64,000 nt of DNA from DASXAI01 sp963728985. Its GTDB lineage: Bacteria; Actinomycetota; Acidimicrobiia; Acidimicrobiales; Ilumatobacteraceae. The stretch's first letter is position 1. Each line of letters opens with the position of its first letter. The DNA lies in contig CAVSME010000003.1 in assembly GCA_963728985.1 (NCBI GenBank), positions 496,001 through 560,000 on the forward strand. Direction: 5' to 3'. Below are positions 25,852 through 35,253 of this stretch, piece by piece. Under the pieces are notes generated by a model. It was not told the origin of the DNA and made no database searches. It saw only the letters and a program-made list of their open reading frames with translations. The position numbers were made by a program, and so were the translations under genes.

Positions 25852-27486
25852 ATGGCCTCAACCACCGGGACACGAGAACTCGACGCAGTCGTCATCGGCG
25901 CTGGCTTCGCCGGCCTCTACATGAACTACCGCCTGCGCGATCAGCTCGGCTTGGACGTCCAGGTCTACGAGGCCGGTGACGGCGTCGGGGGCACGTGGTA
26001 CTGGAACCGCTACCCCGGGGCGCGGTGCGATTCCGAGTCCTACATCTACTGCTTCTCGTTCGACAAGCAGCTCATGCAGGACTGGGAGTGGAGCGGGAAG
26101 TACCCGGAGCAGCCCGAGATCCTGCGGTACCTCAACCACGTCGCCGATCGCTTCGACCTGCGCAGCAACATCCAGTTCAACACCCGGGTGACCGCCGCCC
26201 ACTATGACGAGGCCACCGACCGGTGGGAGGTCCAGACCGACCACGGCGACACGGTCATCGCCAAGTACGTCGTCACCGCCATCGGCTGCCTGTCGTCCGG
26301 GCAGATCCCGAACATCCCCGGCCGTGACACGTTCCAGGGCGCGTCGTACCACACGGGCGCCTGGCCCCACGAGGGCGTGGACTTCACCGGCAAGCGCGTC
26401 GGCGTGATCGGCACGGGCTCGAGCGGTGTGCAGTCGATCCCCGTCATCGCGAAGCAGGCGGGCCACCTCTACGTGTTCCAGCGCACGCCGCAGTACACGA
26501 TCCCCGCTCGCCACGGCACCGTCGATCAGGCGTTCCTCGAGAACGTGAAGGCCAATTACGACGCGATCTACGAGCAGGCGCGCTGGTCGCTGGGCGGCAT
26601 GCCCTACAGCCCGAGCGAGCGCTCCGCCCTCGAGGTGACCGACGACGAGCGCAACGCGATCTACGAGGCGGCGTGGAACGAGGGCGGCTTCAAGTTCCTC
26701 CTCAGCTCCTTCTTCGACATCAGCGCCGACCGCCGGGCCAACGACACGGCGTCGGAGTTCATCCGGGCCAAGATCCGCGACATCGTGAAGGACCCGGAGG
26801 TGGCCGAGAAGCTCGTGCCCGTCGATCATCCGTTCACGTCGAAGCGTCCCCTCATCGACACCAACTACTTCGACACCTACAACCGCGAGAACGTCACCCT
26901 CGTCGACATCCGGCATGCGCCGATCCAGGAGATCACCCCGACGGGCATCCGCACCGAGGACGGCGAGTACGAGCTCGACATCATCGTCTTCGCCACGGGT
27001 TTCGACGCGATGACCGGGACCTTCAACCGGATCGACATCCAGGGTCGCGGCGGCGAGAAGCTGAAGGACAAGTGGGCCCACGGCCCGCTGACCTATCTCG
27101 GCGTCGCCACCGCTGGCTACCCGAACTTCTTCATGATCACCGGTCCGGGATCGCCGTCGGTGCTCAGCAACATGCCCGTCTCCATCGAGCAGCACGTCGA
27201 ATGGATCTCCGGCGCCATCGAGCACATGCAGGAGAACGGCATCGACGCCATGGAGGCCGACCAGGACGCCGAGACCGAGTGGGTCGCGCACGTGAACGAG
27301 GTCGCCGAGCAGACCATGTTCATGCTCGCCGACTCGTGGTACCTGGGCGCCAACATCCCGGGCAAGCCGCGGGTGTTCATGCCCTACCCGGGCGGCGTGG
27401 GCCCCTACCGCCAGAAGTGCAACGAGGTGACCGAGGCGGGCTACGCAGGCTTCAGCCTGAGCTCCGTCGAAGCCGCCACCCAGTAG
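25852..27486 (+). CDS. Baeyer-Villiger-type flavin monooxygenase
   Basis: A 544-residue class B flavoprotein monooxygenase. The FAD site is GAGFAG (16-21), followed by GVGGTWYWNRYPGARCD. The Baeyer-Villiger fingerprint reads FQGASYHTGAWP (around 160-175) and the NADPH site is GVIGTGSSGVQ. These enzymes insert oxygen next to a ketone using NADPH and O2. A good ribosome site AAGGAG precedes the ATG at 25852. It probably forms an operon with the esterase before it and the serine hydrolase after it (11 bases). A second, diverged copy lies at 39957. Confidence 0.92.
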   Translation: MASTTGTRELDAVVIGAGFAGLYMNYRLRDQLGLDVQVYEAGDGVGGTWYWNRYPGARCDSESYIYCFSFDKQLMQDWEWSGKYPEQPEILRYLNHVADRFDLRSNIQFNTRVTAAHYDEATDRWEVQTDHGDTVIAKYVVTAIGCLSSGQIPNIPGRDTFQGASYHTGAWPHEGVDFTGKRVGVIGTGSSGVQSIPVIAKQAGHLYVFQRTPQYTIPARHGTVDQAFLENVKANYDAIYEQARWSLGGMPYSPSERSALEVTDDERNAIYEAAWNEGGFKFLLSSFFDISADRRANDTASEFIRAKIRDIVKDPEVAEKLVPVDHPFTSKRPLIDTNYFDTYNRENVTLVDIRHAPIQEITPTGIRTEDGEYELDIIVFATGFDAMTGTFNRIDIQGRGGEKLKDKWAHGPLTYLGVATAGYPNFFMITGPGSPSVLSNMPVSIEQHVEWISGAIEHMQENGIDAMEADQDAETEWVAHVNEVAEQTMFMLADSWYLGANIPGKPRVFMPYPGGVGPYRQKCNEVTEAGYAGFSLSSVEAATQ

Positions 27487-27497
27487 AGGGGGTTGTC

Positions 27498-28646
27498 GTG
27501 GTCGACATCAGCGGCCGGTGCGCCGAAGGCTTCGGCGCGGTGAAGGACGCCTTCGCCGAGAACTTCGCCGTCGAGGGGGACGTGGGCGCGTCGGTCGCCG
27601 TCACCAAGGGCGACGATCTCGTCGTCGACCTCTGGGGCGGGTCGCAGGACGAGGCCGGCGCGGTGCCGTGGGAGGAGGACACGATCATCAACGTGTTCTC
27701 CACCACCAAGACGATGACGTGCCTCTCGGCGCTCGTGCTGGCCAGCCGCGGCCTGCTCGACGTCGACGCTCCCGTGTCCTCGTACTGGCCCGAGTTCGCC
27801 GCTGCCGGCAAGGAGGAAAGCGTTCTGGTGCGCCACCTGCTGTCGCACACCGCCGGCCTGCCCGGCTGGGACGTCCGCCTCGACGGCACCGACCTGTACG
27901 ACTGGGACAAGGTCACGGGGCTCCTCGCCGAGCAGGCCCCGTGGTGGGAGCCTGGCTCGAAGTCGGGCTACCACGGCATCAGCCAGGGCAACCTCGTCGG
28001 CGAGGTCGTGCGCCGGATCGACGGCCGCTCGGTGGGCCGCTTCTTCGCCGAGGAGATCGCCCAGCCCCTCGGGGCCGACTTCCACATCGGGCTCGGCCCC
28101 GAGCACGACAGCCGCGTCGCCCTCGTCATCCCACCGGTGGTCCTCCCCGTCGGCAGCGGCGGCCAGGCCGAGATCCCACGCGACTCCATCCCGTACCGGG
28201 CGGCCAACCCGAGGCTCGTGGCCGAGCAGTCCTGGGAGATTCCGTGGCGGCGAGCCGAGATCCCCGCCGCCGGTGGCCACGGCAACGCCCGGAGTGTGGC
28301 GCTGGCCCAGTCGGCCGTGTCCGCCGGCGGGTCAGCCCGCGGCGTCGAGCTCCTGTCGCGCGACGTCATCGACCGCATCTTCGACGTGCAGGCCGCCGGT
28401 CGCGACCTCGTGCTCGGGATCGGCGTCACCTTCGGCGTGGGCTACGGCCTCAATTCGCCGCGCGCCCCGATCGCCCCCAACGAGCACGTGTGCTACTGGG
28501 GCGGATGGGGCGGCTCGCTCGTCGTCAACGATGTGGACGCCGGGTTCACCATGGCCTATGTGATGAATCGCATGGGCCAGGGCACGGTCGGCGACGATCG
28601 TGCCCACCGGATCCTTCGGGCCGTCTACGCCTCGCTGGACGCCTGA
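27498..28646 (+). CDS. Serine hydrolase of the class C beta-lactamase/EstB family
   Basis: A 382-residue cytoplasmic protein with the catalytic S-x-x-K as STTK (Ser68, Lys71) and the Y-x-G-like motif SGYHGIS (Tyr158). It has no signal peptide, which favours an esterase rather than a cell-wall or beta-lactam function. The GTG at 27498 follows AGAGGGGG. The gene is 11 bases after the monooxygenase, so an ester-cleaving role on the lactone or ester product is plausible. It is one of three serine hydrolases of this fold in the window. Confidence 0.85.
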   Translation: MVDISGRCAEGFGAVKDAFAENFAVEGDVGASVAVTKGDDLVVDLWGGSQDEAGAVPWEEDTIINVFSTTKTMTCLSALVLASRGLLDVDAPVSSYWPEFAAAGKEESVLVRHLLSHTAGLPGWDVRLDGTDLYDWDKVTGLLAEQAPWWEPGSKSGYHGISQGNLVGEVVRRIDGRSVGRFFAEEIAQPLGADFHIGLGPEHDSRVALVIPPVVLPVGSGGQAEIPRDSIPYRAANPRLVAEQSWEIPWRRAEIPAAGGHGNARSVALAQSAVSAGGSARGVELLSRDVIDRIFDVQAAGRDLVLGIGVTFGVGYGLNSPRAPIAPNEHVCYWGGWGGSLVVNDVDAGFTMAYVMNRMGQGTVGDDRAHRILRAVYASLDA

Positions 28647-28711
28647 GCTGCGGCGCGCCGCGCCGAGCCCCGAGGGGCTGAACGGCTTCCTGCGTCGTTC
28701 TCGGCGTGATC

Positions 28712-28729
28712 CGTCTCACCGGTGAGACG
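28712..28729. repeat. 18-bp perfect palindrome
   Basis: CGTCTCACC is followed directly by GGTGAGACG, giving an 18-bp palindrome without a loop, between the ends of two convergent genes (28646 and 28764). The absence of a loop argues against a classical terminator. A dimeric protein-binding site is possible, although no start codon is adjacent. Confidence 0.5.
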
Positions 28730-28763
28730 TAGGACTCCCAGAACGCCGGCGACGTGCCCTCGG

Positions 28764-28979
28764 CTACGCCGTCTCCTCGAGGCGGAAGCCGACCTTCATC
28801 GTCACCTGGAAGTGCTCGATGTGACCGTCGACGATGTGGCCGCGGATCTCCGTCGTCTCGAACCAGTCGAGGTGGCGCAGGGTCTGCGACGCACGGGCGA
28901 TGCCGTTGCGAATGGCCTCGTCGATCGATGCCGGTGACGTGCCGACGATCTCGGTGACTCGGTAGGTGTGGTCTGCCAT
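28764..28979 (-). CDS. Dodecin
   Basis: A 71-residue dodecin, a flavin-storing protein that forms hollow dodecamers. The sequence has the canonical order: YRVTEIVGTSPASIDEAI, LDWFETTEIRGHI with the flavin-stacking Trp, and a final strand HFQVTMKVGFRLE. The ATG at 28979 is preceded by GAGGAGCACC. It lies 48 bases downstream of a CoA-transferase gene on the same strand. The window is rich in flavoenzymes, which fits a flavin-buffering role. Confidence 0.93.
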   Translation of the reverse strand: MADHTYRVTEIVGTSPASIDEAIRNGIARASQTLRHLDWFETTEIRGHIVDGHIEHFQVTMKVGFRLEETA

Positions 28980-29027
28980 GTGGTGCTCCTCCGTCTCAGC
29001 CCCCAGACTGCCCTCGCTCACCGCCGC

Positions 29028-30356
29028 TCAGACACCGTAGATGCGCTTGGCGTCATCCTCCAGCTCGGCCCGGAACTCCGGGTGGGTCACCTCGAGCAGG
29101 GCCCGCACCCGCTCCTTGATGGTCTTGCCCCGCAGCGTGGCGATGCCGTTCTCGGTGACGACGTAGTCGACGTAGGTCCGCGGGACGGTGACGACGCCGC
29201 CCGGATCGAGCATCGGCACGATCCGCGAGATGCGCTGGCCCGTCGCCGTCGGCACCGAACTGGACGGGGTGACGCTGACCGACTTCCCACCGGGCGAGTA
29301 GGCGCCGGCGATCATGAACACGGTCTGGCCGCCGACGCCGGTGTACATCTGCTTGCCGATCGACTCCGCCGAGACCTGGCCGGTGAGATCGACCTGGAGG
29401 GCGTTGTTGACGGTGACGAAGTTCTCGATCTGGATCAAGCGCCGCAGGTCGTCGGTGTAGCCGAAGTCGTAGAGCTCGAAGACCGGGTTGCCGTCGATGC
29501 GGGCCATCTCCTCCGCCGACAGGGCCACGAGGGCGCTGCCGACCACCTTGCGCTTGTGGATGGTCTTGCGGTTGCCGGTGACGACGCCCTTGTCGACCAG
29601 ATCGACGATGCCGCCGGTGATCAGCTCGGTCTGGATGCCGAGATCTTCCTTGTCGTCGAGGTAGAGCCCGAGCGACGCCGACACTGTGCCCACGCCCATC
29701 TGGAGGGTGTCACCGTCGTTGACCAGTTCGGCGGCCACGAGGGTGCAGATGACCTCGACGGCGGCCACCTCCTCGTCGCTCAGGACCACGGGTGCGGCGG
29801 CGCCGGTCGGGGCGTCGGCCTCCACCAGCACGTCGATCTGATCGAGACGGATGTAGTTCTCGCCCTGGGTGCGGATGAAGTTCTCCTGCACCTCGGCGAT
29901 GACCAGCTTCGAGTTGCGGGCCAGCGTGCCCGAGAGCCACACACCCGGTCCGAAGCTGCAGTAGCCGTGCTCATCGGGCGGCGACACCGGCACCAGGAAC
30001 ACGTCCGGGTGGGGCGTGAACCCGTCGGGCACCGTGTCCGTCTTCCAGAGCCCGATCGGCACGTACTCGACCGTCCCGGCGTGCACCGCAGCGCGGTTGA
30101 ACGGCGTGGCGTAGTTGTCGTGGACGTCGATGGCTTCCAGCACGTCCGTCTCGCACCACGGCGACAGCCCCGCAGGGTGGTCGATGCGGATGTCGCGCAG
30201 ATCGCCGGCGCGGACCCGCCGGATCAACGCGCCGCACAACGTGTGCGGCGTGCAGATGAACGGGGCGACGGCGACGACGTCGCCCGCCTCGATCCGCTTG
30301 ACCGCCTCGTCGGGCGTCGTCAACTTCCCGCGGCACCGATCACGCCAGTTCCCCAT
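29028..30356 (-). CDS. Acetyl-CoA hydrolase/4-hydroxybutyrate CoA-transferase family protein
   Basis: A 442-residue family I CoA-transferase-like protein. The N-terminal half holds TPHTLCGALIRRVRAGDL and DVFLVPVSPPDEHGYCSFG, and the C-terminal half has QMGVGTVSASLG and LGIQTELITGG, where the Glu in TEL is the expected catalytic residue forming the acyl-glutamyl intermediate. GGVGGQ-like glycine loops follow (YTGVGGQTVF). The ATG at 30356 is chosen because CAGGGGG precedes it and the homologous part begins there. It probably activates or transfers CoA among short-chain acids. Confidence 0.88.
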   Translation of the reverse strand: MGNWRDRCRGKLTTPDEAVKRIEAGDVVAVAPFICTPHTLCGALIRRVRAGDLRDIRIDHPAGLSPWCETDVLEAIDVHDNYATPFNRAAVHAGTVEYVPIGLWKTDTVPDGFTPHPDVFLVPVSPPDEHGYCSFGPGVWLSGTLARNSKLVIAEVQENFIRTQGENYIRLDQIDVLVEADAPTGAAAPVVLSDEEVAAVEVICTLVAAELVNDGDTLQMGVGTVSASLGLYLDDKEDLGIQTELITGGIVDLVDKGVVTGNRKTIHKRKVVGSALVALSAEEMARIDGNPVFELYDFGYTDDLRRLIQIENFVTVNNALQVDLTGQVSAESIGKQMYTGVGGQTVFMIAGAYSPGGKSVSVTPSSSVPTATGQRISRIVPMLDPGGVVTVPRTYVDYVVTENGIATLRGKTIKERVRALLEVTHPEFRAELEDDAKRIYGV

Positions 30357-30465
30357 AGCCCCCTGCCCAGGTCGATCCGGCCGGAGGGGCGAGTGTAGAA
30401 CGCGCCGCCGACCTGTTCTACCGTCACCGCCACACGAGGGCGCAGCGACCGACGGAGGGGGATGG

Positions 30466-30945
30466 ATGGGACGGATAAAGCGGGAGCTCATGCTCTCCGA
30501 CGAGGAACTGGACGACCTCATGACGACGACGTGGAACATGCGCGTCGCGACGGCCGGGCCTGGTGACGCCATCAACCTGACCCCGCTGTGGTTCGGGTGG
30601 GCCGGCGGGCGCATCTACTTCTACTGCCGTGGACAGAAGATCGTGAACCTGCGCCGCAACCCGCACTGCACGGTCCTCGTCGATCGCAACGAGCGCTTCC
30701 CCGAGCTCCAGGGCGCCATGTTCCAGGGTGTGGCGTCGGTCCTCGAAGACGCCGATGCCGAGAACGCCGATCCTCATCTCGAGGAGGCCCGCCGCCAGAT
30801 GGGCAGGAAGTACGCGGGCGGTCACGGTGACGACGGCGCCGGCGCGCAGCGCTTCGCTCCCACCGCCCGCGGCCGCTTCTGGCGGTGGGTCGTGCTGGCG
30901 CCGGATACGACGATCAGCTGGGACAACAAGAAACTGCCGACCTAG
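30466..30945 (+). CDS. Pyridoxamine 5'-phosphate oxidase-fold flavin/F420-type protein
   Basis: A 159-residue split-barrel protein of the PNPOx-like superfamily. It starts with a helix (RELMLSDEELDDLM) and continues RVATAGPGDAINLTPLWFGWAGGRIYFYCRGQKIVNLRRNPHCTVLVD, the usual small-barrel pattern. Actinobacterial members bind FMN, F420 or haem, and this one cannot be assigned. The ATG at 30466 is preceded by GGAGGGGG. Its stop overlaps the opposing serine hydrolase stop in a four-base CTAG. Confidence 0.8.
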   Translation: MGRIKRELMLSDEELDDLMTTTWNMRVATAGPGDAINLTPLWFGWAGGRIYFYCRGQKIVNLRRNPHCTVLVDRNERFPELQGAMFQGVASVLEDADAENADPHLEEARRQMGRKYAGGHGDDGAGAQRFAPTARGRFWRWVVLAPDTTISWDNKKLPT

Positions 30946-31940
30946 AGATGCTCGGTGATGGCCCGCACCACCGGCCACGCGCCATCCGTCGTGTTCGAAA
31001 CCACGGTCCACGTCAGCTCGGTGGCGGGATCGTGGGCCGAGCGGAACGACACGCCGGCGTCATAGCCCTCGAGCATGACCGCGGGCCCGGTGGCGTGGAG
31101 CCAGAAGCCGAGCCCGTAGCGCATCGACATGGGCGGGCAGTCGCTGCGCGGCCGCACCATCGCCTCCACCCACTCGGGCGGGACGATCCGGCCGGCGTGG
31201 AAGGCCGACCAGAGCTGGTGGATGTCGCCGACCGTCGAGTAGATGCCACCGTCGCCGCTGCCGAGGACGGGGAGGTGGAAGATGTTCGATCGCGGAGCGT
31301 CCGCGGCGAGGTAGCCGATGGCGGCGTCGCCGGGCAGCTCGTCGGATCGGAGGTAGCCCGTCGACGTCATGCCCGCCGGCTGACAGACGCGCTCGCGGAC
31401 GAGATCGGCGAACGCACATCCGGCGGCCCGCTCGGCCAGCAGCGCCAGGACCACGTAGCCGCCGTTGCAGTACGAGAACCCGGTGCCCGGCGCCGCCTTC
31501 TGGGGATGTCCGTCGAGGACCAGCAAGTAGGACTCGGTCGAGTCCAGCCGGTGCGGCGAAACGGCGAGCACGTGGTCGGTGATGGCCGACTCGGTGTCCT
31601 CGTCGGCGTAGTCACCGATACCGGACCAGTGGGCCAGCAGGTGCTCCACTGTCACGTCGTCGGCGATTAGCGGAAGGTCGGCCCCGAGCAGCGATCGCGC
31701 CGTCGTCGACAGCTGCAGCCGGCCGTCGGCGACGAGGGAGACGACGACCATCGCCGTGAAGCCCTTCACCCCGCTGGCGATGGCGAAGCGGGTGTCGATG
31801 CGGTTCGGTACCTCGTGAGCCCGGTCGGCGTAGCCCCTGGCGATGGCCAGCACCACGTCGGCGCCCATGTCGATGCGCACGGCGCCCGTGAAGTCGCTCG
31901 ACTCGATGGCCGCGATCGCGGCGTCGCGCAGCTCGACCAT
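30942..31940 (-). CDS. Serine hydrolase (beta-lactamase family)
   Basis: A 332-residue beta-lactamase-fold protein without signal peptide. The nucleophile motif is SGVK (Ser56, Lys59) and the second motif is YCN (Tyr157). The core contains LTVEHLLAHWSGIGDY-like spacing (VTVEHLLAHWSGIGDY) typical of this esterase/peptidase group. ATGs at 31940 and 31961 are both possible. The stop codons of this gene and the PNPOx-fold gene share CTAG. It is divergent from the LLM oxidoreductase. Confidence 0.8.
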   Translation of the reverse strand: MVELRDAAIAAIESSDFTGAVRIDMGADVVLAIARGYADRAHEVPNRIDTRFAIASGVKGFTAMVVVSLVADGRLQLSTTARSLLGADLPLIADDVTVEHLLAHWSGIGDYADEDTESAITDHVLAVSPHRLDSTESYLLVLDGHPQKAAPGTGFSYCNGGYVVLALLAERAAGCAFADLVRERVCQPAGMTSTGYLRSDELPGDAAIGYLAADAPRSNIFHLPVLGSGDGGIYSTVGDIHQLWSAFHAGRIVPPEWVEAMVRPRSDCPPMSMRYGLGFWLHATGPAVMLEGYDAGVSFRSAHDPATELTWTVVSNTTDGAWPVVRAITEHL

Positions 31941-31991
31941 CGGCGGGAGCGTACGTCGCATTCGGACGGCGGCCTGCGCAAGGATGAGGTG

Positions 31992-32906
31992 GTGAAGATC
32001 TCCGTCGAGTTCCCCAGCGTCGCGTACCGAGAAGGGCCGGCCAAGGTGGTCGCCCTCGCCCAGGCGATCGAAGCGATCGGCTACGACGACCTCGCCATGT
32101 TCGACCACGTCATCATGGGCTACGCGACGGACACGCGCCGGGCGCCGATGTACCCGTCGCAGATGCCGATCCTCGAGGCCCTGGTGACGCTGGGCTTCGT
32201 GGCCGCCGTGACCGATCGCGTCACCCTGTCGACGGAGGTGCTGGTGCTGCCCCAGCGCCAGGCCATCCTCGTGGCCAAGCAGGTGAGCACCCTCGACACG
32301 CTGTCGGACGGACGCCTGCGCCTCGGCGTCGGGGTCGGCTGGCAGGCGACCGAGTACGAGGCCCTCGGTGAGGACTTCGGCGGCCGCGGCCAACGCATGG
32401 ACGAGTCCGTCAACCTGCTGCGGACGTGCTGGGGCGACGAACGCATCGACCAGCGCGGCCAGCGCTTCCACGCCAACGTCATCGCCATGGAACCGAAGCC
32501 CCCACAGCGCGATCGCCTGCCCATCTGGATCGGCGGCAGCGCGCCGGCCGCGCTGCGCCGCACCGGTCTGCTGGGCGACGGGTGGATGGGCTCGGCCACC
32601 GGCGACGAGGACAGCGACCGCGCTGCCATCGCCACGATCCGCCGGCACGCCGAGGAGGCGGGGCGTGATCCAAACGAGATCGGGCTGCAGGCGATGCTGG
32701 CGCCGCCGCCGCGTGACGCCGGGGCCAAGACCTTCTACCAGGATCATGATCGCGTCGTGCGCCGAGCCGAGCAGATGCAGGCGCTGGGGTTCGACTGGAT
32801 CGCGCTGAACGCAACCGCGATCTTCCAGGCCGGCGCCCGCAGCGTGGAAGCCATCGCCGAAGCGCTCGACGCGCTCCACACCCGCTTGCGGGCCGCAGTG
32901 GGCTGA
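31992..32906 (+). CDS. LLM-class (luciferase-like) F420-dependent oxidoreductase
   Basis: A 304-residue TIM-barrel oxidoreductase. The N-terminus has AMFDHVIMG, then LSTEVLVLPQRQAILVAKQVSTLDTLSDGRLRLGVGVGWQ, the conserved block of the F420-type LLM family, and later LPIWIGGSAPAALRR. Many actinobacterial members use F420 rather than FMN, although the cofactor is inferred. Two adjacent GTG codons (31989 and 31992) could start the gene. GATGAGG precedes them. Confidence 0.85.
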   Translation: MKISVEFPSVAYREGPAKVVALAQAIEAIGYDDLAMFDHVIMGYATDTRRAPMYPSQMPILEALVTLGFVAAVTDRVTLSTEVLVLPQRQAILVAKQVSTLDTLSDGRLRLGVGVGWQATEYEALGEDFGGRGQRMDESVNLLRTCWGDERIDQRGQRFHANVIAMEPKPPQRDRLPIWIGGSAPAALRRTGLLGDGWMGSATGDEDSDRAAIATIRRHAEEAGRDPNEIGLQAMLAPPPRDAGAKTFYQDHDRVVRRAEQMQALGFDWIALNATAIFQAGARSVEAIAEALDALHTRLRAAVG

Positions 32907-32921
32907 GTCACACAACTTGCC

Positions 32922-32942
32922 TGGCCGTTCCTCTGACGGCCA
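32922..32942. terminator. Hairpin between convergent genes
   Basis: TGGCCGT and ACGGCCA form a 7-bp perfect stem with a 7-base loop, between the LLM stop (32906) and the Rieske oxygenase stop (32981). The symmetry and convergent position suggest a bidirectional terminator, without a strong T-run. Confidence 0.5.
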
Positions 32943-32980
32943 CTCCAGCTGCATGTCGCGCTGATAGGTGGGTTCTGGGG

Positions 32981-34270
32981 CTAGTCGACGAGGCCGGTCT
33001 CGGTGCCGAAGCGCGCCGTGAGCATCTCGGCGGACGTGCGGCAGCTGGGGGCAACTGCGCCCCCACTGCGTACGCGATAGGCGTGCGGGGCGGCGGCGGC
33101 GCGAGGCTCGATCCCCTGCTGCAGGGCGCACGCCGCTTCCAACACGAGGCGCCGGAACCGGACGACGCCGAGGTCGGTCGGGCCGAGGTGCTCACGCGTG
33201 CGATCGACGATGAACCCTTGGCTGTCCTGGATGGCGGCGTCCTGCTCGGAGATGCCGACGATGCCGGTGAAGCTCGTGGTCTTCTGCGCCTCGCGGTCGA
33301 TCAGGTAGTCATTGCTGCGGTTGCGGATCGGCACCCAGTGCTCGTCCACCTCCGCGTGGACGCTCGGCACGCCCGGGATGAAGTGGTTCTCCTTGTCGCT
33401 CAGCGGCCGGTCGGGGTTCCAGCTGTAGACGTACACCCAGCAGCTGTGGTCGTCGATCGGTACCCACGTCTGGCCGAAGTACGTGTCACCGGGGCCCGAA
33501 CCGGGCGCCAGGCTGTGGTTCGGCATGAGGAACTGCGTCACCCGCCAGTACAGGTCGTCGCCATCGGCATGACGGGACGCGGCCAGGAGGAGGCCGGCCT
33601 CGTGCTCGACGACGTTGAAGACCGGCATCGGGTCCTGCATCATCCAGCGCGTCGCGTTGGCGAGGATCTTGCCCCGTGCCGACGGGGACAACTCCGGTAT
33701 GGACAACGGCGTGTGCAGGAAGGAGAAGTGGGCCGTGTCGAGCGCACCTTCACAGGACTGCGCCCAGTTGCACTGCTGGAGCTTCTTGGAGACGAACCGG
33801 TGCGTCGGGGGAACGAGGGCGAAGTCCATCTGCGGGAGCTCGGGCTGGTGCTCCGGAGGACCGAGGTATCCCCAGACGAAATCTCCCCACTCGACCGCCG
33901 GATACGCCGTCAGCCGAACCCGGCTGCGCAGCCCCTCGTCGCGCGCCATCGTGGGCAGGTCCACGCACCGGCCGTTCACGTCGAACTTCCAACCGTGGTA
34001 GGCGCAGCGGATCCCACACTCCTCGTTCCGGCCGAAGAACAGGTTGGCGCCCCGGTGCGGGCAGGTGGGCTCGACGAGACCGATGCGGTTGTCGCTGTCC
34101 CGGAACGCGAGCAGTTGCTCGCCGAGCACCGTGACCCGCACGGGCGGGCAGTCAGGCTCCGGGATCTCGCGGGCGAGGAGGACAGGCACCCAGAACCGGC
34201 GAAACAGCTCGCCCATGGCAGTGCCCGCGCCAGTGCGGGTGAGCAGCTCGTTGTCTTGCGCGCTGAGCAT
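32981..34270 (-). CDS. Rieske-type aromatic ring-hydroxylating oxygenase (phthalate dioxygenase-like)
   Basis: A 429-residue oxygenase component. The Rieske [2Fe-2S] site is CPHRGANLFFG followed by CAYHGWKF (C-x-H and C-x2-H). The mononuclear iron motif is DTAHFSFLH. The layout resembles phthalate 4,5-dioxygenase oxygenases and related demethylases rather than naphthalene-type alpha subunits. No reductase gene is adjacent. The ATG at 34270 is preceded by GGAGAGGAG. Its substrate is unknown, but the surrounding catabolic genes fit an aromatic acid. Confidence 0.9.
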   Translation of the reverse strand: MLSAQDNELLTRTGAGTAMGELFRRFWVPVLLAREIPEPDCPPVRVTVLGEQLLAFRDSDNRIGLVEPTCPHRGANLFFGRNEECGIRCAYHGWKFDVNGRCVDLPTMARDEGLRSRVRLTAYPAVEWGDFVWGYLGPPEHQPELPQMDFALVPPTHRFVSKKLQQCNWAQSCEGALDTAHFSFLHTPLSIPELSPSARGKILANATRWMMQDPMPVFNVVEHEAGLLLAASRHADGDDLYWRVTQFLMPNHSLAPGSGPGDTYFGQTWVPIDDHSCWVYVYSWNPDRPLSDKENHFIPGVPSVHAEVDEHWVPIRNRSNDYLIDREAQKTTSFTGIVGISEQDAAIQDSQGFIVDRTREHLGPTDLGVVRFRRLVLEAACALQQGIEPRAAAAPHAYRVRSGGAVAPSCRTSAEMLTARFGTETGLVD

Positions 34271-34411
34271 GGGTCGCTCCTCTCCAGGCGCGTGTCAGAT
34301 TATCCGCCGCCCGGCCGCGCCCCCTGGTGAGGGGTCACCTGACCCGACGGGGTTGACTCCTGTCGACGGGCGGCCCTCGGCGAGCGGTTCGGCCGCGGGC
34401 GCCGACTCAGG

Positions 34412-35188
34412 TCACTGGGGAGTGGGCCGCACCGACCGCAGGAGCTGCATCACCACACGGGGCTCGGCGGTTTCCCGTGCCCGCACCGCCAGCAGGATGG
34501 CGCTGGCGGCGAAGCCGGGGTGCTCGACCACGTCGGCGATCCGTGCGGTGGCGGCGTCGACGGCGGCGATCTCGCGCGCCAGCGCCGCCCCCGTGAGGGC
34601 GCTCAACCGGGTGGCCACCGACCACGCCTGGCGGCGGGCGGCCACGAGGCTGAAGCGGATGATCGTCTCGTCGCCGCTCCCCCCGATGCGGTCGACGAGG
34701 CGGAACCACGGCGAGACGGTGTCGAGGGCGCCCTGGCACCCGTCGACCAGCTGGCCGAGCACGTCGTTCACGGCGTCGAAATCGGCCCGCACGGCGTCGA
34801 GCGGGCCCCCGGCGCCCACCTCGGACACGGCGACGCCGAGGTCCAGGTTGATGTGGGCGTTCATGCCGAGCAGCAGGTGCTGCAAGATGATCGGGCGCCG
34901 CCGCCCCGCCGCCAGGAACGCCGCCTGCCACGATGACGTGCACGGCGTACCGGCCCGCCACGCGTCCACGGCGTCGAGGTAGCGACCGGCGAAGGTGGTG
35001 ACGAAGAGCTCCATGCGGGCGGCGTCGGAGAACTGGCCCTCGCCCGCCCGCTCGCGCATCGTGTTGGTCACGGCCAGGTACATCGCCGCGAAGTACCCGA
35101 TGCGGTCACCACTCGCCGCACAACGATCGACGACGGTCTCGAGCGCGCCGATGGTGTCGGTGAAGGTCCGTCGGTCGGTGGCACCCAC
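34412..35188 (-). CDS. DUF5995-like protein
   Basis: A 258-residue mostly helical protein. RIGYFAAMYLAVTNTMRER, HLLLGMNAHINLDLGVAVSEV and DTVSPWFRLVDRIGG resemble the DUF5995 family of actinobacteria, whose function is unknown. The conserved LGMNAHIN with nearby His residues suggests a metal or ligand site. The GTG at 35188 is chosen because family members start about ten residues before the first helix. An ATG at 35230 would add 14 residues. Confidence 0.65.
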   Translation of the reverse strand: MGATDRRTFTDTIGALETVVDRCAASGDRIGYFAAMYLAVTNTMRERAGEGQFSDAARMELFVTTFAGRYLDAVDAWRAGTPCTSSWQAAFLAAGRRRPIILQHLLLGMNAHINLDLGVAVSEVGAGGPLDAVRADFDAVNDVLGQLVDGCQGALDTVSPWFRLVDRIGGSGDETIIRFSLVAARRQAWSVATRLSALTGAALAREIAAVDAATARIADVVEHPGFAASAILLAVRARETAEPRVVMQLLRSVRPTPQ

Positions 35189-35253
35189 TGCGCGCCGACC
35201 GTACCCCGCGCCAGACGCGCCTGCGATCATGGATCGAGCGAAGGGAGCCTGCG

